Shown here: piece after piece, positions 14,480 through 24,325 of the stretch
How the letters are laid out: each line of letters starts with the position of its first letter
Position numbering within the stretch: the first letter of the stretch is position 1
Assembly: GCA_023388495.1 (NCBI GenBank)
Contig: JAEWGC010000013.1
Location: forward strand, 62,001-126,000
From: Bacillota bacterium
GTDB taxonomy: Bacteria; Bacillota; Clostridia; Tissierellales; Tissierellaceae
Length of the DNA stretch: 64,000 nucleotides
Reading direction: 5' to 3'
The notes under the pieces: generated by a model
Database searches by the model: none
What the model saw: the letters and a program-made list of their open reading frames with translations, nothing else
What the model was told of the DNA's origin: nothing
Made by a program: the position numbers and the translations under genes

Positions 14480-16951
14480 TTGAGTATAAAGTATGCACAG
14501 ATTATAGTAAATAACAGGGCATCTCAGGTTGATAAACCATATACATATATTCTGGATGGTGATTTAAAAGATATTGTAAAAGAAGGTATGAGAGTAATAA
14601 TTCCATTTGGTAAAGGAAATAAACTAATAAAGGGTATTGTAATTGGAATTACTGATTCTTGGAAGGATGATTACAAGCTAAAAAAGGTTGTTGATGTATT
14701 AGATGATAAGCCTTTGATTTCAAAGGAGATTATAGATTTAAGCATTTGGATGAAGGAGTACTATTTATCATCTTATATAGATGCCTTTCAACCAGGATTG
14801 CCTCCAGGAGATTTTAAAGAGGTAAATACCTTTGTGGAAATAATTAAAGATGATAATGATAAACCTCTAAATCATGAGGAATTAAAGATTATTTCATATC
14901 TAAATGATAATGGTAAGGTTCTACTAGAAGATCTTAAAACAGATTTAAAGATTACTAATATAAATAAATTTCTAAATACCTTAGAAGAACAGGGACTGAT
15001 AGAAACTACAATAGATATAAAAACAAAAGTAGATAAAAAGGTTGAGAAATGGGTTAAACTATTGCAAAGGGAACTTTCCCTATTGGATTTGTATGATAGG
15101 ATTGGGACAAGAGCTGTTAAGCAAAGAGAAATAATCAAGTTTCTTTTTGAGGTCAGAGACATTTCCTTCAAAGAACTTTCAGAAATAACCAATACCACAC
15201 TATCTACAGTAAAAGCAATAGAAAAAAAGGGACTACTAAAGCTATATGAAAAAGAAATTAATAGAGACCCTATAAAAAGAGATATAAAGAAGTACCAAAA
15301 ACACAATCTATCAAAGGCTCAAAAAAGGGTTTTTGACAGAGTTGTAGAATCAATTAATGGTGATTATAAAGATAATAAATTTTTAATCCATGGTGTAACT
15401 GGAAGTGGTAAAACAGAAATATATTTGCAACTTGTAGAGGAAATGATAAATAATGGAAGAGATTCTATTATACTTGTTCCAGAAATATCCCTTACACCTC
15501 AGACTATTGATCGCTTTGTAGGTAGATTTGGAGATTTAGTGGCCGTATTACATAGTAGATTATCTTATGGGGAAAGGTTCGATGAATGGAGAAAAATAAA
15601 AGAAGGTAAGGTAAAAATAGTTGTTGGCGCTAGATCAGCAGTATTTGCTCCCTTTAAAAACCTTGGGATAATAATTATAGACGAAGAGCATGAAAGTTCA
15701 TATAAATCATCACAAAATCCTAAATATAGTACCCTTGAAGTAGCAGCTAAAAGAGTAGATATTGAAAAAGGATTCTTAGTTGTAGGTTCAGCTACACCTT
15801 CATTGGAAACCTATTATAACAGTTTAAATGGAAGTTTAAAGCTTTTAGAGTTAGATGAAAGAGTAAATAAATATCCATTACCAGAAGTAATTGTAGTAGA
15901 TATGAGAGAAGAATTGAATAATGGTAACAAATCTATTTTTAGTGAAGAATTATATAATGCTATAGATGAAAACCTAAAGAATGGCAAGCAAACTATATTG
16001 TTTTTAAATAGAAGGGGATTTTCCACGTTTGTATCCTGTAGAAACTGCGGATATGTAGTAAAATGTACTAATTGTGATATATCCATGACATATCATAGAA
16101 ATATAAATAAATTAAGATGTCATTATTGTGGATTAGCTATAAGTCCTCCAAATGTTTGCCCCGTATGCAAGAGTAACTATATTAAATATTTTGGTATAGG
16201 GACTGAGAAGGTTGAGGAATTCACAAAAGAGTTGTTTCCAAAGGCTAGAATAGAGAGAATGGATATGGATACAACAACAGGAAAAGGGAGTCATGAATCT
16301 ATTTTAGAAGATATGAAGAATGGTAAAATAGATATTCTAATAGGTACACAAATGATTTCTAAGGGCTTAGATTTTGAAAATGTAACATTAGTAGGTATAA
16401 TAGCTGCTGACACTACTTTGAACTTACCAGACTTTAGATCTCCAGAACGTGCATTTCAACTGGTTACACAAGTAGCTGGAAGAGCTGGTAGAGGAGATTA
16501 TAATGGAAAGGTAATACTTCAAACCTATAATCCAGAACATTATAGTATTAATTTTTCTAAAAATCATGATTATAAAAGCTTTTATAATACTGAAATAGCT
16601 TTAAGAAAGGAATTTTTATATCCTCCTTTCTTAGATCTTATTAGTTTGCTTATATATGGAGAAGATAATAATAAAGTTGCATCTGTGGCTAGAGAGGTAT
16701 ATAATTTACTTGTTAAAGAATCCTCATGGATAGAAAAAGATTCTTTAAATAGTTATATCATAGGACCATATCCAGCACCTCTAGAAAAAATAAAAAATAA
16801 TTTTAGATGGCAAATACTTATTAAGTCTAAAAAAGAAAACATGAGCAGTTTAAAGACCCTTATAAAAAGGGTATGTATAGACAATAAGTATAAGCTTAAA
16901 ATAAATGATGTGAAATTTAGCATTGATATTGACCCAAATTCTATACTATAG
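14480..16951 (+). CDS. priA: Primosomal protein N', replication-restart helicase
   Basis: A 3'-to-5' DNA helicase that reloads the replisome at collapsed forks. It has an N-terminal DNA-binding domain, a helicase Walker A GVTGSGKTEIYL (about residue 310), Walker B DEEHESSYK, and a zinc region of CxxC pairs (CRNCGYVVKCTNC, CHYCG, CPVC). GTQMISKGLDF and the QVAGRAGRG motif VI follow. TTG 14480 is preferred over ATG 14471, which directly abuts the AAAGGA site; with TTG the product has 823 residues and begins MSIKYAQIIV, typical for the family. Confidence 0.93.
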   Translation: MSIKYAQIIVNNRASQVDKPYTYILDGDLKDIVKEGMRVIIPFGKGNKLIKGIVIGITDSWKDDYKLKKVVDVLDDKPLISKEIIDLSIWMKEYYLSSYIDAFQPGLPPGDFKEVNTFVEIIKDDNDKPLNHEELKIISYLNDNGKVLLEDLKTDLKITNINKFLNTLEEQGLIETTIDIKTKVDKKVEKWVKLLQRELSLLDLYDRIGTRAVKQREIIKFLFEVRDISFKELSEITNTTLSTVKAIEKKGLLKLYEKEINRDPIKRDIKKYQKHNLSKAQKRVFDRVVESINGDYKDNKFLIHGVTGSGKTEIYLQLVEEMINNGRDSIILVPEISLTPQTIDRFVGRFGDLVAVLHSRLSYGERFDEWRKIKEGKVKIVVGARSAVFAPFKNLGIIIIDEEHESSYKSSQNPKYSTLEVAAKRVDIEKGFLVVGSATPSLETYYNSLNGSLKLLELDERVNKYPLPEVIVVDMREELNNGNKSIFSEELYNAIDENLKNGKQTILFLNRRGFSTFVSCRNCGYVVKCTNCDISMTYHRNINKLRCHYCGLAISPPNVCPVCKSNYIKYFGIGTEKVEEFTKELFPKARIERMDMDTTTGKGSHESILEDMKNGKIDILIGTQMISKGLDFENVTLVGIIAADTTLNLPDFRSPERAFQLVTQVAGRAGRGDYNGKVILQTYNPEHYSINFSKNHDYKSFYNTEIALRKEFLYPPFLDLISLLIYGEDNNKVASVAREVYNLLVKESSWIEKDSLNSYIIGPYPAPLEKIKNNFRWQILIKSKKENMSSLKTLIKRVCIDNKYKLKINDVKFSIDIDPNSIL

Positions 16952-16962
16952 GAGGAGTAAAA

Positions 16963-17424
16963 ATGGCATTGCGAGAAATAAGACTAGATAATGATCCGAT
17001 TTTAAGGAAAAAATCAAAGGAAATAACAGAAATCACAGATAGAATAAGGATTCTTTTAGATGATATGATAGATACAATGAATGAAGCAGAAGGTGTCGGG
17101 TTGGCAGCACCACAAGTAGGAATTCTTAGACGTGCAGTAGTCATAGATATCGGTGAAGGTCCAATAAAATTAATAAACCCAGTTATATTAGAAACTAAAG
17201 GTGAGGTCATTGATATAGAAGGTTGTTTATCTATACCGGGCCGTTCTGGAACAGTAAATAGACCAGAGTGGGTTAGGGTTAAGTATATAGATATAGATGG
17301 AAAAGAGAAAGTTTTGGAAGGTAGTGGCTTATTAGCTAGAGCTATATGCCATGAAGTTGATCACTTAGATGGAATCTTATATACAGATAAAATAATTGAA
17401 GAAGTAGAGGTTGAGGAAGAATAA
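16963..17424 (+). CDS. def: Peptide deformylase
   Basis: Removes the formyl group from the N-terminal Met of nascent proteins. The 153 residues carry all three motifs: GVGLAAPQVG (44-53), EGCLSIPG with metal ligand Cys88, and HEVDHLDG with ligands His130 and His134 and the catalytic Glu131. It is followed by fmt, the enzyme that adds the formyl group, in the usual def-fmt pair. The start follows AGGAGG at normal spacing, 11 bases after priA. Confidence 0.96.
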   Translation: MALREIRLDNDPILRKKSKEITEITDRIRILLDDMIDTMNEAEGVGLAAPQVGILRRAVVIDIGEGPIKLINPVILETKGEVIDIEGCLSIPGRSGTVNRPEWVRVKYIDIDGKEKVLEGSGLLARAICHEVDHLDGILYTDKIIEEVEVEEE

Positions 17425-17446
17425 AAATTAATTGACGAGGTGTGAT

Positions 17447-18376
17447 ATGAAAATAGTATTTATGGGAACTCCTGACTTTGCCGTACCAACACTTCAGGCA
17501 TTGTTTTCAGAAGGTTATTCTATAGAATTGGTTATAACACAAAAGGATAAACCTAAGGGAAGAGGAAAGAAGATTCAATATACTCCAGTTAAGGAAAAGG
17601 CATTGGAGTTAGGGTTAGAAGTCTATCAACCTGACTCTATCAATTCCAAGGAATCTATTGATAAGATTAAGGAAATCAATCCAGATTTTATCGTTGTTGT
17701 TGCATATGGACAAATATTAAAAAAAGATATACTACAAGCTCCAAAATATGGATGCTATAACGTTCATGCATCACTATTACCTAAATATAGGGGAGCAGCT
17801 CCTATTAATTGGGCCATAATAAATGGTGAAAAAGAAACAGGAGTTACTATTATGGAAATGGAAGAAGGACTTGATACTGGAGATATGATATTATGGAAGA
17901 GTGTACCGATTAATTTAGATGACGATGCTCCAAGCATTCATGATAAATTATCTATATTAGGAGGGGAATTGATAGTTGAAGCTTTAAAAACTATTAAAGA
18001 AGGAAAGGCTACTAAAGTTCCTCAGGATCATAGTCTATCCACATATGCTCACATGTTAGATAAGAATATGGGAAGAATAAACTGGAATGATAAGGGAGAA
18101 AATATCATAAATTTAATCAAAGGATTAAAACCCTGGCCATCAGCATATACACAGTATAAGGATGAAATTGTAAAAATACACAAAGCAAGTTTAATAGATA
18201 GGATCAAAGAAGGAAATGATGGAGAGATAATAAAAGTTGATAACAAAGGTATATATGTAAATGTACAGGATAAAACTATTATCCTTGAAGAAATTCAATT
18301 TCCAGGAAAAAGGAAACTATTAGTAGAAGAATATTTAAGGGGAAATTCAATAGAACAAGGAATTATTTTAAAATAA
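17447..18376 (+). CDS. fmt: Methionyl-tRNA formyltransferase
   Basis: Formylates initiator Met-tRNA with 10-formyl-tetrahydrofolate. The 309 residues include the start KIVFMGTPDFAVPTLQ, the catalytic-domain signature HASLLPKYRGAAPINWAI with the N-x-H and S-L-L-P-x-x-x-G elements, and the C-terminal tRNA-binding domain (about 205-305). ATG 17447 is set by GAGGTG at 17436-17441; a frame from TTG 17432 runs through that site. Confidence 0.95.
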   Translation: MKIVFMGTPDFAVPTLQALFSEGYSIELVITQKDKPKGRGKKIQYTPVKEKALELGLEVYQPDSINSKESIDKIKEINPDFIVVVAYGQILKKDILQAPKYGCYNVHASLLPKYRGAAPINWAIINGEKETGVTIMEMEEGLDTGDMILWKSVPINLDDDAPSIHDKLSILGGELIVEALKTIKEGKATKVPQDHSLSTYAHMLDKNMGRINWNDKGENIINLIKGLKPWPSAYTQYKDEIVKIHKASLIDRIKEGNDGEIIKVDNKGIYVNVQDKTIILEEIQFPGKRKLLVEEYLRGNSIEQGIILK

Positions 18377-18391
18377 GAAAGGAGAATAAAA

Positions 18392-19090
18392 ATGCCAGGA
18401 TATTATTATGGATTAGGGATAGATTCTACATGGCTAACCTTTGTACTTCCTGCTTTACTATTTGCTTCTTATGCTCAATTTAAAATTAGTTCTGCATTTA
18501 ATAAGTATTCTAGGGTATCTAGTGAAACTGGATATACTGGTGCTCAAATAGCAAGGATGATTTTAGATAGAAATGGACTTTATGATGTTAGGGTTGAACA
18601 AGTAGGAGGAAAGTTGACTGATCATTATGATCCTAGAACTAGAGTTGTGAGATTATCAACTTCTATTTATAGTGGAAATAGTATTGCTTCTATGAGTGTA
18701 GCTGCCCATGAGGTAGGCCATGCAATTCAACATGCAGAAGGATATTTGCCATTGATTCTTAGAAATAATATAGCACCAATTGCTAATATTGGTTCAAGTC
18801 TTTCCTGGATACTGATACTTATAGGTTTTGTTATATCACCATTTTTTATTCAGCTTGGAATTGCGTTGTTTCTATCAGTAGTGATTTTTCAAATAGTAAC
18901 ATTACCTGTAGAATTTAATGCAAGCAGTAGAGCTTTACTACAATTAGAAAATGGAATTATGGCAAGGGACAAGATTAAACCGGCAAAAGAGGTGTTAAAA
19001 GCAGCAGCTTTAACCTATGTAGCAGCTACATTAGTAGCTATTGGTCAACTTCTAAGGCTGTTAGCTTTGACAAACAGAAGAAGAGATTAA
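18392..19090 (+). CDS. YugP-type zinc metallopeptidase, membrane protein
   Basis: A 232-residue membrane protein of the DUF2227/YugP metallopeptidase family. The HEVGH motif (106-110) would bind zinc, with Glu107 as general base. Hydrophobic segments lie at about 13-30, 130-175 and 205-225, so the active site is probably at the membrane surface. YugP-type genes are widely found beside fmt and rsmB in clostridia. The substrate is unknown to me; a role in processing small membrane or secreted proteins is inference. The RBS is AAAGGAG. Confidence 0.82.
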   Translation: MPGYYYGLGIDSTWLTFVLPALLFASYAQFKISSAFNKYSRVSSETGYTGAQIARMILDRNGLYDVRVEQVGGKLTDHYDPRTRVVRLSTSIYSGNSIASMSVAAHEVGHAIQHAEGYLPLILRNNIAPIANIGSSLSWILILIGFVISPFFIQLGIALFLSVVIFQIVTLPVEFNASSRALLQLENGIMARDKIKPAKEVLKAAALTYVAATLVAIGQLLRLLALTNRRRD

Positions 19091-19095
19091 ATTTG

Positions 19096-19117
19096 TGGGG
19101 GATTATTCCCCCATTTT
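19096..19117 (+). terminator. Hairpin after the YugP-type gene
   Basis: TGGGGG (19096-19101) and CCCCCA (19108-19113) form a GC-rich stem with a six-base loop, followed by only four T. It is probably a weak terminator. Confidence 0.55.
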
Positions 19118-19150
19118 GCATATAAAATTATATTTTATAGGAGTGTTTAT

Positions 19151-20491
19151 ATGGATTTATCTGCTAGGGAAATAGCATTAAATATTTTATACGATATTTT
19201 TATAAATGAAGCATTTTCTAATATTTCTATAAAAAAACATATAGGGGAAGAAGTAAATCCCAAAGAAGAGGGTTTAACTAGAGAAATTGTATATGGAGTT
19301 TTAGAAAATGATATTTATATAGAATATATAATATCAAAGGCATCTAAAATAAAGTTAAAGAAAATTCATCCAGTTATTTTAATTATACTTAAAGTGGGGG
19401 TATACCAGCTTATATTCATGGACAGAATACCTCCTAGCGCCGCTGTTAATGAGGCCGTTAATATGGCCAAAAAACATGGGCATAAAGGAACTATTGGATT
19501 TGTAAATGGGATTTTAAGAAATATAAGTAGAAATAAAGATGAATTTATGAATATTGAAGCAAAGAATAAGGCTGATTATATTTCTATAAAATATTCTCAT
19601 CCTAAATGGATGGTGGAAAGATGGATTAAGGAATATGGTGTAGAGTTTACTGAAGAACTATGTAAGAAAAATAATGAATCGCCTCCTTTAAATATACGAG
19701 TAAATATATTAAAGACTAACAAGGAATTGTTAAAGGAAAAATTAACAGATTACGGATTTATAGTAAAGGATGGAAAGTTTGCTAAGGACTCTTTAGTCAT
19801 CGAAAATCCAATTAGAATAACTGAACTTCCTGAATTTAAATTAGGACATTTTATTATTCAAGATGAGAGTAGTTCTTTAGTTGGGCAAATTATGGATCCT
19901 ATACCAGGAAGTACAATTATTGACTGTTGTAGTGCTCCTGGAGGCAAGTCAACACATTTAGCACAGTTGATGAATAATAAAGGAAGAATCTTAAGTCAAG
20001 ATATTTATGAACATAAGATTAAGCTTATTGAAGAAAATGCTGAAAGACTTGGCATTAGTATTATTGAAACCTCTATCTCTGATGGGACTAAAAGAGACGA
20101 ATCTTTGGTAAACAAGGCAGATTATTTGTTATTGGATGCCCCTTGCTCTGGATTAGGTTTAATTAGAAGAAAACCTGAAATTAAGCGAAATAGAAAAGAA
20201 GAAGATATAGGTGAACTGGTAGAGATACAGTATAATATTTTAAATAATGTAAAGGATTATTTAAAAGTAGGAGGAATACTAGTTTATAGCACTTGTACTA
20301 TAGAAAAAGATGAGAATATTAATATAATAAATAGATTTCTAGAGAAAAATAAAAACTTTAAATTAGTAAATATAGAAGATAAAATATCCAATCCACAAAA
20401 TATAGATACATTAAAACTAGGCTATATTCAACTATTTCCCCATATTCATGATACGGATGGATTTTATATTGCAAAAATAGTCAAAGAATGA
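19151..20491 (+). CDS. rsmB: 16S rRNA m5C967 methyltransferase RsmB
   Basis: Methylates C967 of 16S rRNA at carbon 5. The 446 residues contain an N-terminal NusB-like RNA-binding domain (about 1-140, with REIVYGVLEN and PPSAAVNEAVN). A SAM-dependent methyltransferase domain follows with DCCSAPGGKSTHLAQ, LLLDAPCSGLG and YSTCTIEKDEN; the two Cys of PCS and STC are the release and nucleophile residues. It stands directly before rlmN, as in B. subtilis (there called sun/rsmB). Confidence 0.94.
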   Translation: MDLSAREIALNILYDIFINEAFSNISIKKHIGEEVNPKEEGLTREIVYGVLENDIYIEYIISKASKIKLKKIHPVILIILKVGVYQLIFMDRIPPSAAVNEAVNMAKKHGHKGTIGFVNGILRNISRNKDEFMNIEAKNKADYISIKYSHPKWMVERWIKEYGVEFTEELCKKNNESPPLNIRVNILKTNKELLKEKLTDYGFIVKDGKFAKDSLVIENPIRITELPEFKLGHFIIQDESSSLVGQIMDPIPGSTIIDCCSAPGGKSTHLAQLMNNKGRILSQDIYEHKIKLIEENAERLGISIIETSISDGTKRDESLVNKADYLLLDAPCSGLGLIRRKPEIKRNRKEEDIGELVEIQYNILNNVKDYLKVGGILVYSTCTIEKDENINIINRFLEKNKNFKLVNIEDKISNPQNIDTLKLGYIQLFPHIHDTDGFYIAKIVKE

Positions 20492-20550
20492 TAGATATAT
20501 ATTTAATAATTATGTATAATATTATATTAGGATAGCATTGAGGTGATTAT

Positions 20551-21594
20551 TTGAATAAAATTGAATTAAATAGTTTAACTCTAGGGGAGCTAAAGAAGTA
20601 TATGACTTCAATAGAAGAAAAAGCCTTTAGAGGAGAGCAGGTGTTTTCATATTTTCATAGGAATAAGAAGTATGATATTGAAGATTTAAAGGTATTACCC
20701 GAAAAAATAAGAAGTTATTTACTTAACAATGCAAAGGTTAATAAAATAGAGATTTATAAAGCCTTTGCTTCACAAATTGATAATACTAAAAAGTATTTAT
20801 TTTTATTAGATGATGGAAATATTATTGAATCTGTAGCTATGGAATATATTCATGGAGTGACTACCTGTATATCTACTCAGGTAGGTTGTAAGATGGGGTG
20901 TTCCTTCTGTGCTTCCACTAAAGAAGGGTTAATAAGGAACCTGACACCAGCAGAAATGGTAAATCAAATCTATATGATAGAAAAGGACTTGGGAAAAGAT
21001 ATTTCCAATATTGTACTAATGGGAAGTGGAGAACCTCTAGATAATTATGATAATACTATGAAATTTATAGATATTATTCATGATGAGAAGGGCCACAATA
21101 TTAGCCTTAGAAACATTACTTTATCAACCTGTGGTGTTGTTCCTAGAATTTATGATTTAGCTAAGGAAAATTTACCAATAACATTATCCATATCTTTACA
21201 CTCTCCTTTTGATAGTGAAAGAAAAAAAATAATGCCTATAGCTAATAGATATTCCATAGAAGAACTAATAAAGGCATGTAGATTCTATTCAGAAGTAACT
21301 AATAGAAGAATTACTTTTGAATATACATTAATCCATAATGTAAACGATAGAGACATGGATATAAAAGAATTAATAAAAATTCTTAATGGATTAAAATGTC
21401 ACATTAACTTAATTCCTTTGAACCCAATTCGAGAATTTAAAAAGGACAGGCCAAGTAGAGAAAATATTGAAAGAGTACAAAGAGATTTAAGCAAAGCTAA
21501 TATTACTGTAACTATAAGAAGAGAAATGGGTGGAGATATTAGTGCTTCCTGTGGACAGCTTAGGCGTACTGTGACTCAAAATGATGATAATTAA
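20551..21594 (+). CDS. rlmN: RlmN, dual-specificity RNA C2-adenosine methyltransferase
   Basis: A radical SAM enzyme that methylates C2 of A2503 in 23S rRNA and A37 in some tRNAs. The 347 residues have the CxxxCxxC cluster motif (Cys113, 117 and 120, in CKMGCSFC), GSGEPLDNYDN and the C-terminal Cys in ISASCGQLR that forms the methyl-protein intermediate. It lacks features that would mark it as the resistance enzyme Cfr. The start is TTG with GAGGTG upstream. Confidence 0.94.
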   Translation: MNKIELNSLTLGELKKYMTSIEEKAFRGEQVFSYFHRNKKYDIEDLKVLPEKIRSYLLNNAKVNKIEIYKAFASQIDNTKKYLFLLDDGNIIESVAMEYIHGVTTCISTQVGCKMGCSFCASTKEGLIRNLTPAEMVNQIYMIEKDLGKDISNIVLMGSGEPLDNYDNTMKFIDIIHDEKGHNISLRNITLSTCGVVPRIYDLAKENLPITLSISLHSPFDSERKKIMPIANRYSIEELIKACRFYSEVTNRRITFEYTLIHNVNDRDMDIKELIKILNGLKCHINLIPLNPIREFKKDRPSRENIERVQRDLSKANITVTIRREMGGDISASCGQLRRTVTQNDDN

Positions 21595-21615
21595 TGAATT
21601 TAATGGGGTGGTATT

Positions 21616-22347
21616 ATGGTCGTTGGTTCTATTTCTGACATCGGGAAGATAAGGGAAAACAACCAAGATGCTTACTATGCGTCTCGGGACGTATCTTTTC
21701 CTCTATACATTGTGGCCGATGGAATGGGAGGCCATAAGGCAGGAGAAGTTGCAAGCATTATGGCAAGGAGTATTATTGAAGGAAACTTTCTAAATGCTAA
21801 GGAAAAGTTATTAAATGAAGATACGATAGTTAGATTAATTAAGAAATCAATTGAGGAAGCAAATACAAAGATATACCTTAAATCTCTTGAAAATGAGAAA
21901 TATAAGGGTATGGGTACAACTATAACCTTAGCATACGTATTTGAAAACAAGGTCTACATAGGACATGTAGGAGATAGTAGGGCTTATTTAGTCAGGGACA
22001 AAGATATATTTCAAATAACAGAAGACCATTCCTTTGTAAATGAACTCCTAAAGACTGGAAGTATAACAAAAGAAGAGGCAAAGAACCATCCAAAGAGAAA
22101 TATGATAACTAGGGCTGTTGGTTCAAGAAGTATTATTGAAATGGACCTAATAATCAAAGAATATTACAAAGATGATATATTGTTCTTGTGTAGTGATGGA
22201 CTTTCTAATATGTTAAAAGAATTCGAAATCAAAGATGTATTTATTAAAGAAGAGGATATTCAAAAAGCCTGTGAGACTCTTGCGACTATGGCTAATAATA
22301 GAGGTGGGTATGATAATATTACCATAGTAGCCATTAAATTTAATTAG
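21616..22347 (+). CDS. prpC: PP2C-type serine/threonine phosphatase PrpC
   Basis: Dephosphorylates PrkC and its targets using two Mn/Mg ions. The 243 residues carry the PP2C motifs in order: DIGKIRENNQD at the start, VADGMGGHKAGEVAS, GHVGDSRAYL, CSDGLSNML and DNITIVAIK. The Asp residues of these motifs bind the metals. It pairs with the kinase gene 13 bases downstream, the standard prpC-prkC arrangement. Confidence 0.95.
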   Translation: MVVGSISDIGKIRENNQDAYYASRDVSFPLYIVADGMGGHKAGEVASIMARSIIEGNFLNAKEKLLNEDTIVRLIKKSIEEANTKIYLKSLENEKYKGMGTTITLAYVFENKVYIGHVGDSRAYLVRDKDIFQITEDHSFVNELLKTGSITKEEAKNHPKRNMITRAVGSRSIIEMDLIIKEYYKDDILFLCSDGLSNMLKEFEIKDVFIKEEDIQKACETLATMANNRGGYDNITIVAIKFN

Positions 22348-22360
22348 ATGAGGTGAAAAG

Positions 22361-24316
22361 ATGATAGGCAAAATTTTAGGTGGAAGATATGAAATAATAG
22401 AACAAATCGGTGGTGGCGGTATGGCCTTAGTATATAAGGCAAAATGCAAACTTCTAGATAGATTTGTAGCTATAAAGGTTTTAAAGGATGAATTTGTAAA
22501 TGATGAAGAATTTGTTAGGAAGTTTAGAAGAGAATCTCAAGCTGCTGCTAGTCTTTCACATCCTAATATAGTAAATATTTATGATGTTGGTGTAGAAAAT
22601 GATGGAAACAATCAAATTTATTATATTGTAATGGAATATATAAAAGGTAGAACATTAAAGGAACTTATAAAAGAAAAAGGGAAACTATCTCTAGAGAATG
22701 CATTAGATTATTCCTATCAAATATCAGAGGCTTTACAGCAGGCTCATAAAAATCATATAGTTCATAGAGATATAAAGCCACATAATATCATGATTACAGA
22801 CGACAACAGAGTTAAGGTTACGGACTTTGGTATTGCTAGAGCGGCAACAAGCTCTACGGTGACTACTACTTCTAATGTATTAGGCTCCGTCCATTATTTC
22901 TCTCCGGAGCAGGCTAGAGGGGGATATACCGATGAGAAATCTGATATATACTCTTTAGGTATTGTTATGTATGAGATGGTTACAGGGAAACTACCATATC
23001 AAGGAGAAAGTCCAATAACAGTTGCACTAAAGCATGTTCAAGAGGATATTAAACCTCCTAGGGAGTGGAACAAGAATATTCCTATAGGGTTTGAAAATAT
23101 TATTTTGAAATGTGTACAGAAAAGACAGGCTGATAGGTATAGCAATATTACTGAATTAATAAAAGATTTAAGGAAGGTAAAAGAAAATATAAATGATTTT
23201 AGTTTTGAGGATGCAGATAATTATGATTCCCATACTAAAGTAATTCCCGTAGTGGATATAGAGGATGATAAGAATATGAATAATAATAAGAAAAAACAAA
23301 AAAATAAAAAAGATAGCAGTGGGAAAGTTGTGTTATTAGGTATATTATTGGCATTTTTATTAGCTACGTCTGTATTTTTAGGTTATTTTAAATTGAAGGA
23401 TTTATTTGTTAGTGGAGAGCCAGTTATAGTTCCTAATTTAGTTGGAAGGCAAGAGGATGAAGCTAGAAAAGAGATTGAGGATCTTGGTTTAGAGTTTAAA
23501 GTTATAGCTAGAGTAAAAAATAGTGAATTTGGAGCAGGTCAAGTTGTTTCACAAAGTGAAGATCCAGATTCTAAGGTAAAACCAGGATATCCTATTGAAG
23601 TGACTATAAGTGAAGGAGATAATCTTGTAAAGGTTCCTAAATTAGAAAACAGGGATTTAGTAGATGCACAGGAACTCCTTGAGGATGCAGGCTTAAATTT
23701 AAAAATAGATTATGAGCATTCAGATACTATTCCTGAAAATGTGGTTATTAGTCAAAAACCAGAAATTGGAGCTATGGTAGAACCAGGTACTAGAATTAGC
23801 TTAGTGGTAAGCCAAGGAGAAGAGATTAAACTTGTACCGATGCCAAAATTAACGGGATTAAATATAGAAGAAGCCAAGAAAAAGATATTAGAATCAAATC
23901 TTGAGGTTGGTGATATTAGAATGCAACCAAGCGAAGAAGTGGGAAAGGATATAGTTATATGGCAAAGCTATAACCAAGGTATAGAAATAGAAACAAAAAC
24001 AGCAGTTGATTTATTTGTAAGTAGTGGACCTAGTGAGGTTCCTATAGATGGTAATGAAAATAATGATGGTGGTAATAATGATAATACCAGTAATGAAGAG
24101 GGGCCAATAACTTTCAATCTTACACCATTACAAGAGAAGGAAGAAACACAAATTAAAATTATAAGAATTCAAGATGGTATAAGTAAGGTAGTATATAATA
24201 AAAAGCATAAGGCAATTGAAGGTGAGGCCACCATAACACTTGAAGGTAAGAAAGGTGCTCAGTTTGAGATATACTATGATGATATATACCAAACTACAAT
24301 TCCTAAAAATGAATAG
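22361..24316 (+). CDS. prkC: PrkC, membrane Ser/Thr kinase with PASTA domains
   Basis: A 651-residue sensor kinase for peptidoglycan fragments or lipid II. The kinase domain spans about 10-272: glycine loop GGGGMALVY, Lys39, catalytic HRDIKPHN (Asp137), DFG (155-157) and a T-rich activation loop. A membrane helix lies at 322-343 after a lysine-rich stretch. Outside are three PASTA repeats (about 354-420, 421-488, 489-558), an acidic N/D/G linker and a C-terminal beta domain. In spore formers PrkC signals germination in response to muropeptides (known for Bacillus). It is coupled to prpC and rsgA in the operon. Confidence 0.95.
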   Translation: MIGKILGGRYEIIEQIGGGGMALVYKAKCKLLDRFVAIKVLKDEFVNDEEFVRKFRRESQAAASLSHPNIVNIYDVGVENDGNNQIYYIVMEYIKGRTLKELIKEKGKLSLENALDYSYQISEALQQAHKNHIVHRDIKPHNIMITDDNRVKVTDFGIARAATSSTVTTTSNVLGSVHYFSPEQARGGYTDEKSDIYSLGIVMYEMVTGKLPYQGESPITVALKHVQEDIKPPREWNKNIPIGFENIILKCVQKRQADRYSNITELIKDLRKVKENINDFSFEDADNYDSHTKVIPVVDIEDDKNMNNNKKKQKNKKDSSGKVVLLGILLAFLLATSVFLGYFKLKDLFVSGEPVIVPNLVGRQEDEARKEIEDLGLEFKVIARVKNSEFGAGQVVSQSEDPDSKVKPGYPIEVTISEGDNLVKVPKLENRDLVDAQELLEDAGLNLKIDYEHSDTIPENVVISQKPEIGAMVEPGTRISLVVSQGEEIKLVPMPKLTGLNIEEAKKKILESNLEVGDIRMQPSEEVGKDIVIWQSYNQGIEIETKTAVDLFVSSGPSEVPIDGNENNDGGNNDNTSNEEGPITFNLTPLQEKEETQIKIIRIQDGISKVVYNKKHKAIEGEATITLEGKKGAQFEIYYDDIYQTTIPKNE

Positions 24317-24325
24317 GGGGCTTTT

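Noticed and set aside
15814..16086. 90-codon minus-strand frame inside priA.
   Set aside because: Covers the conserved helicase and zinc region of priA in antisense; no RBS or family features.
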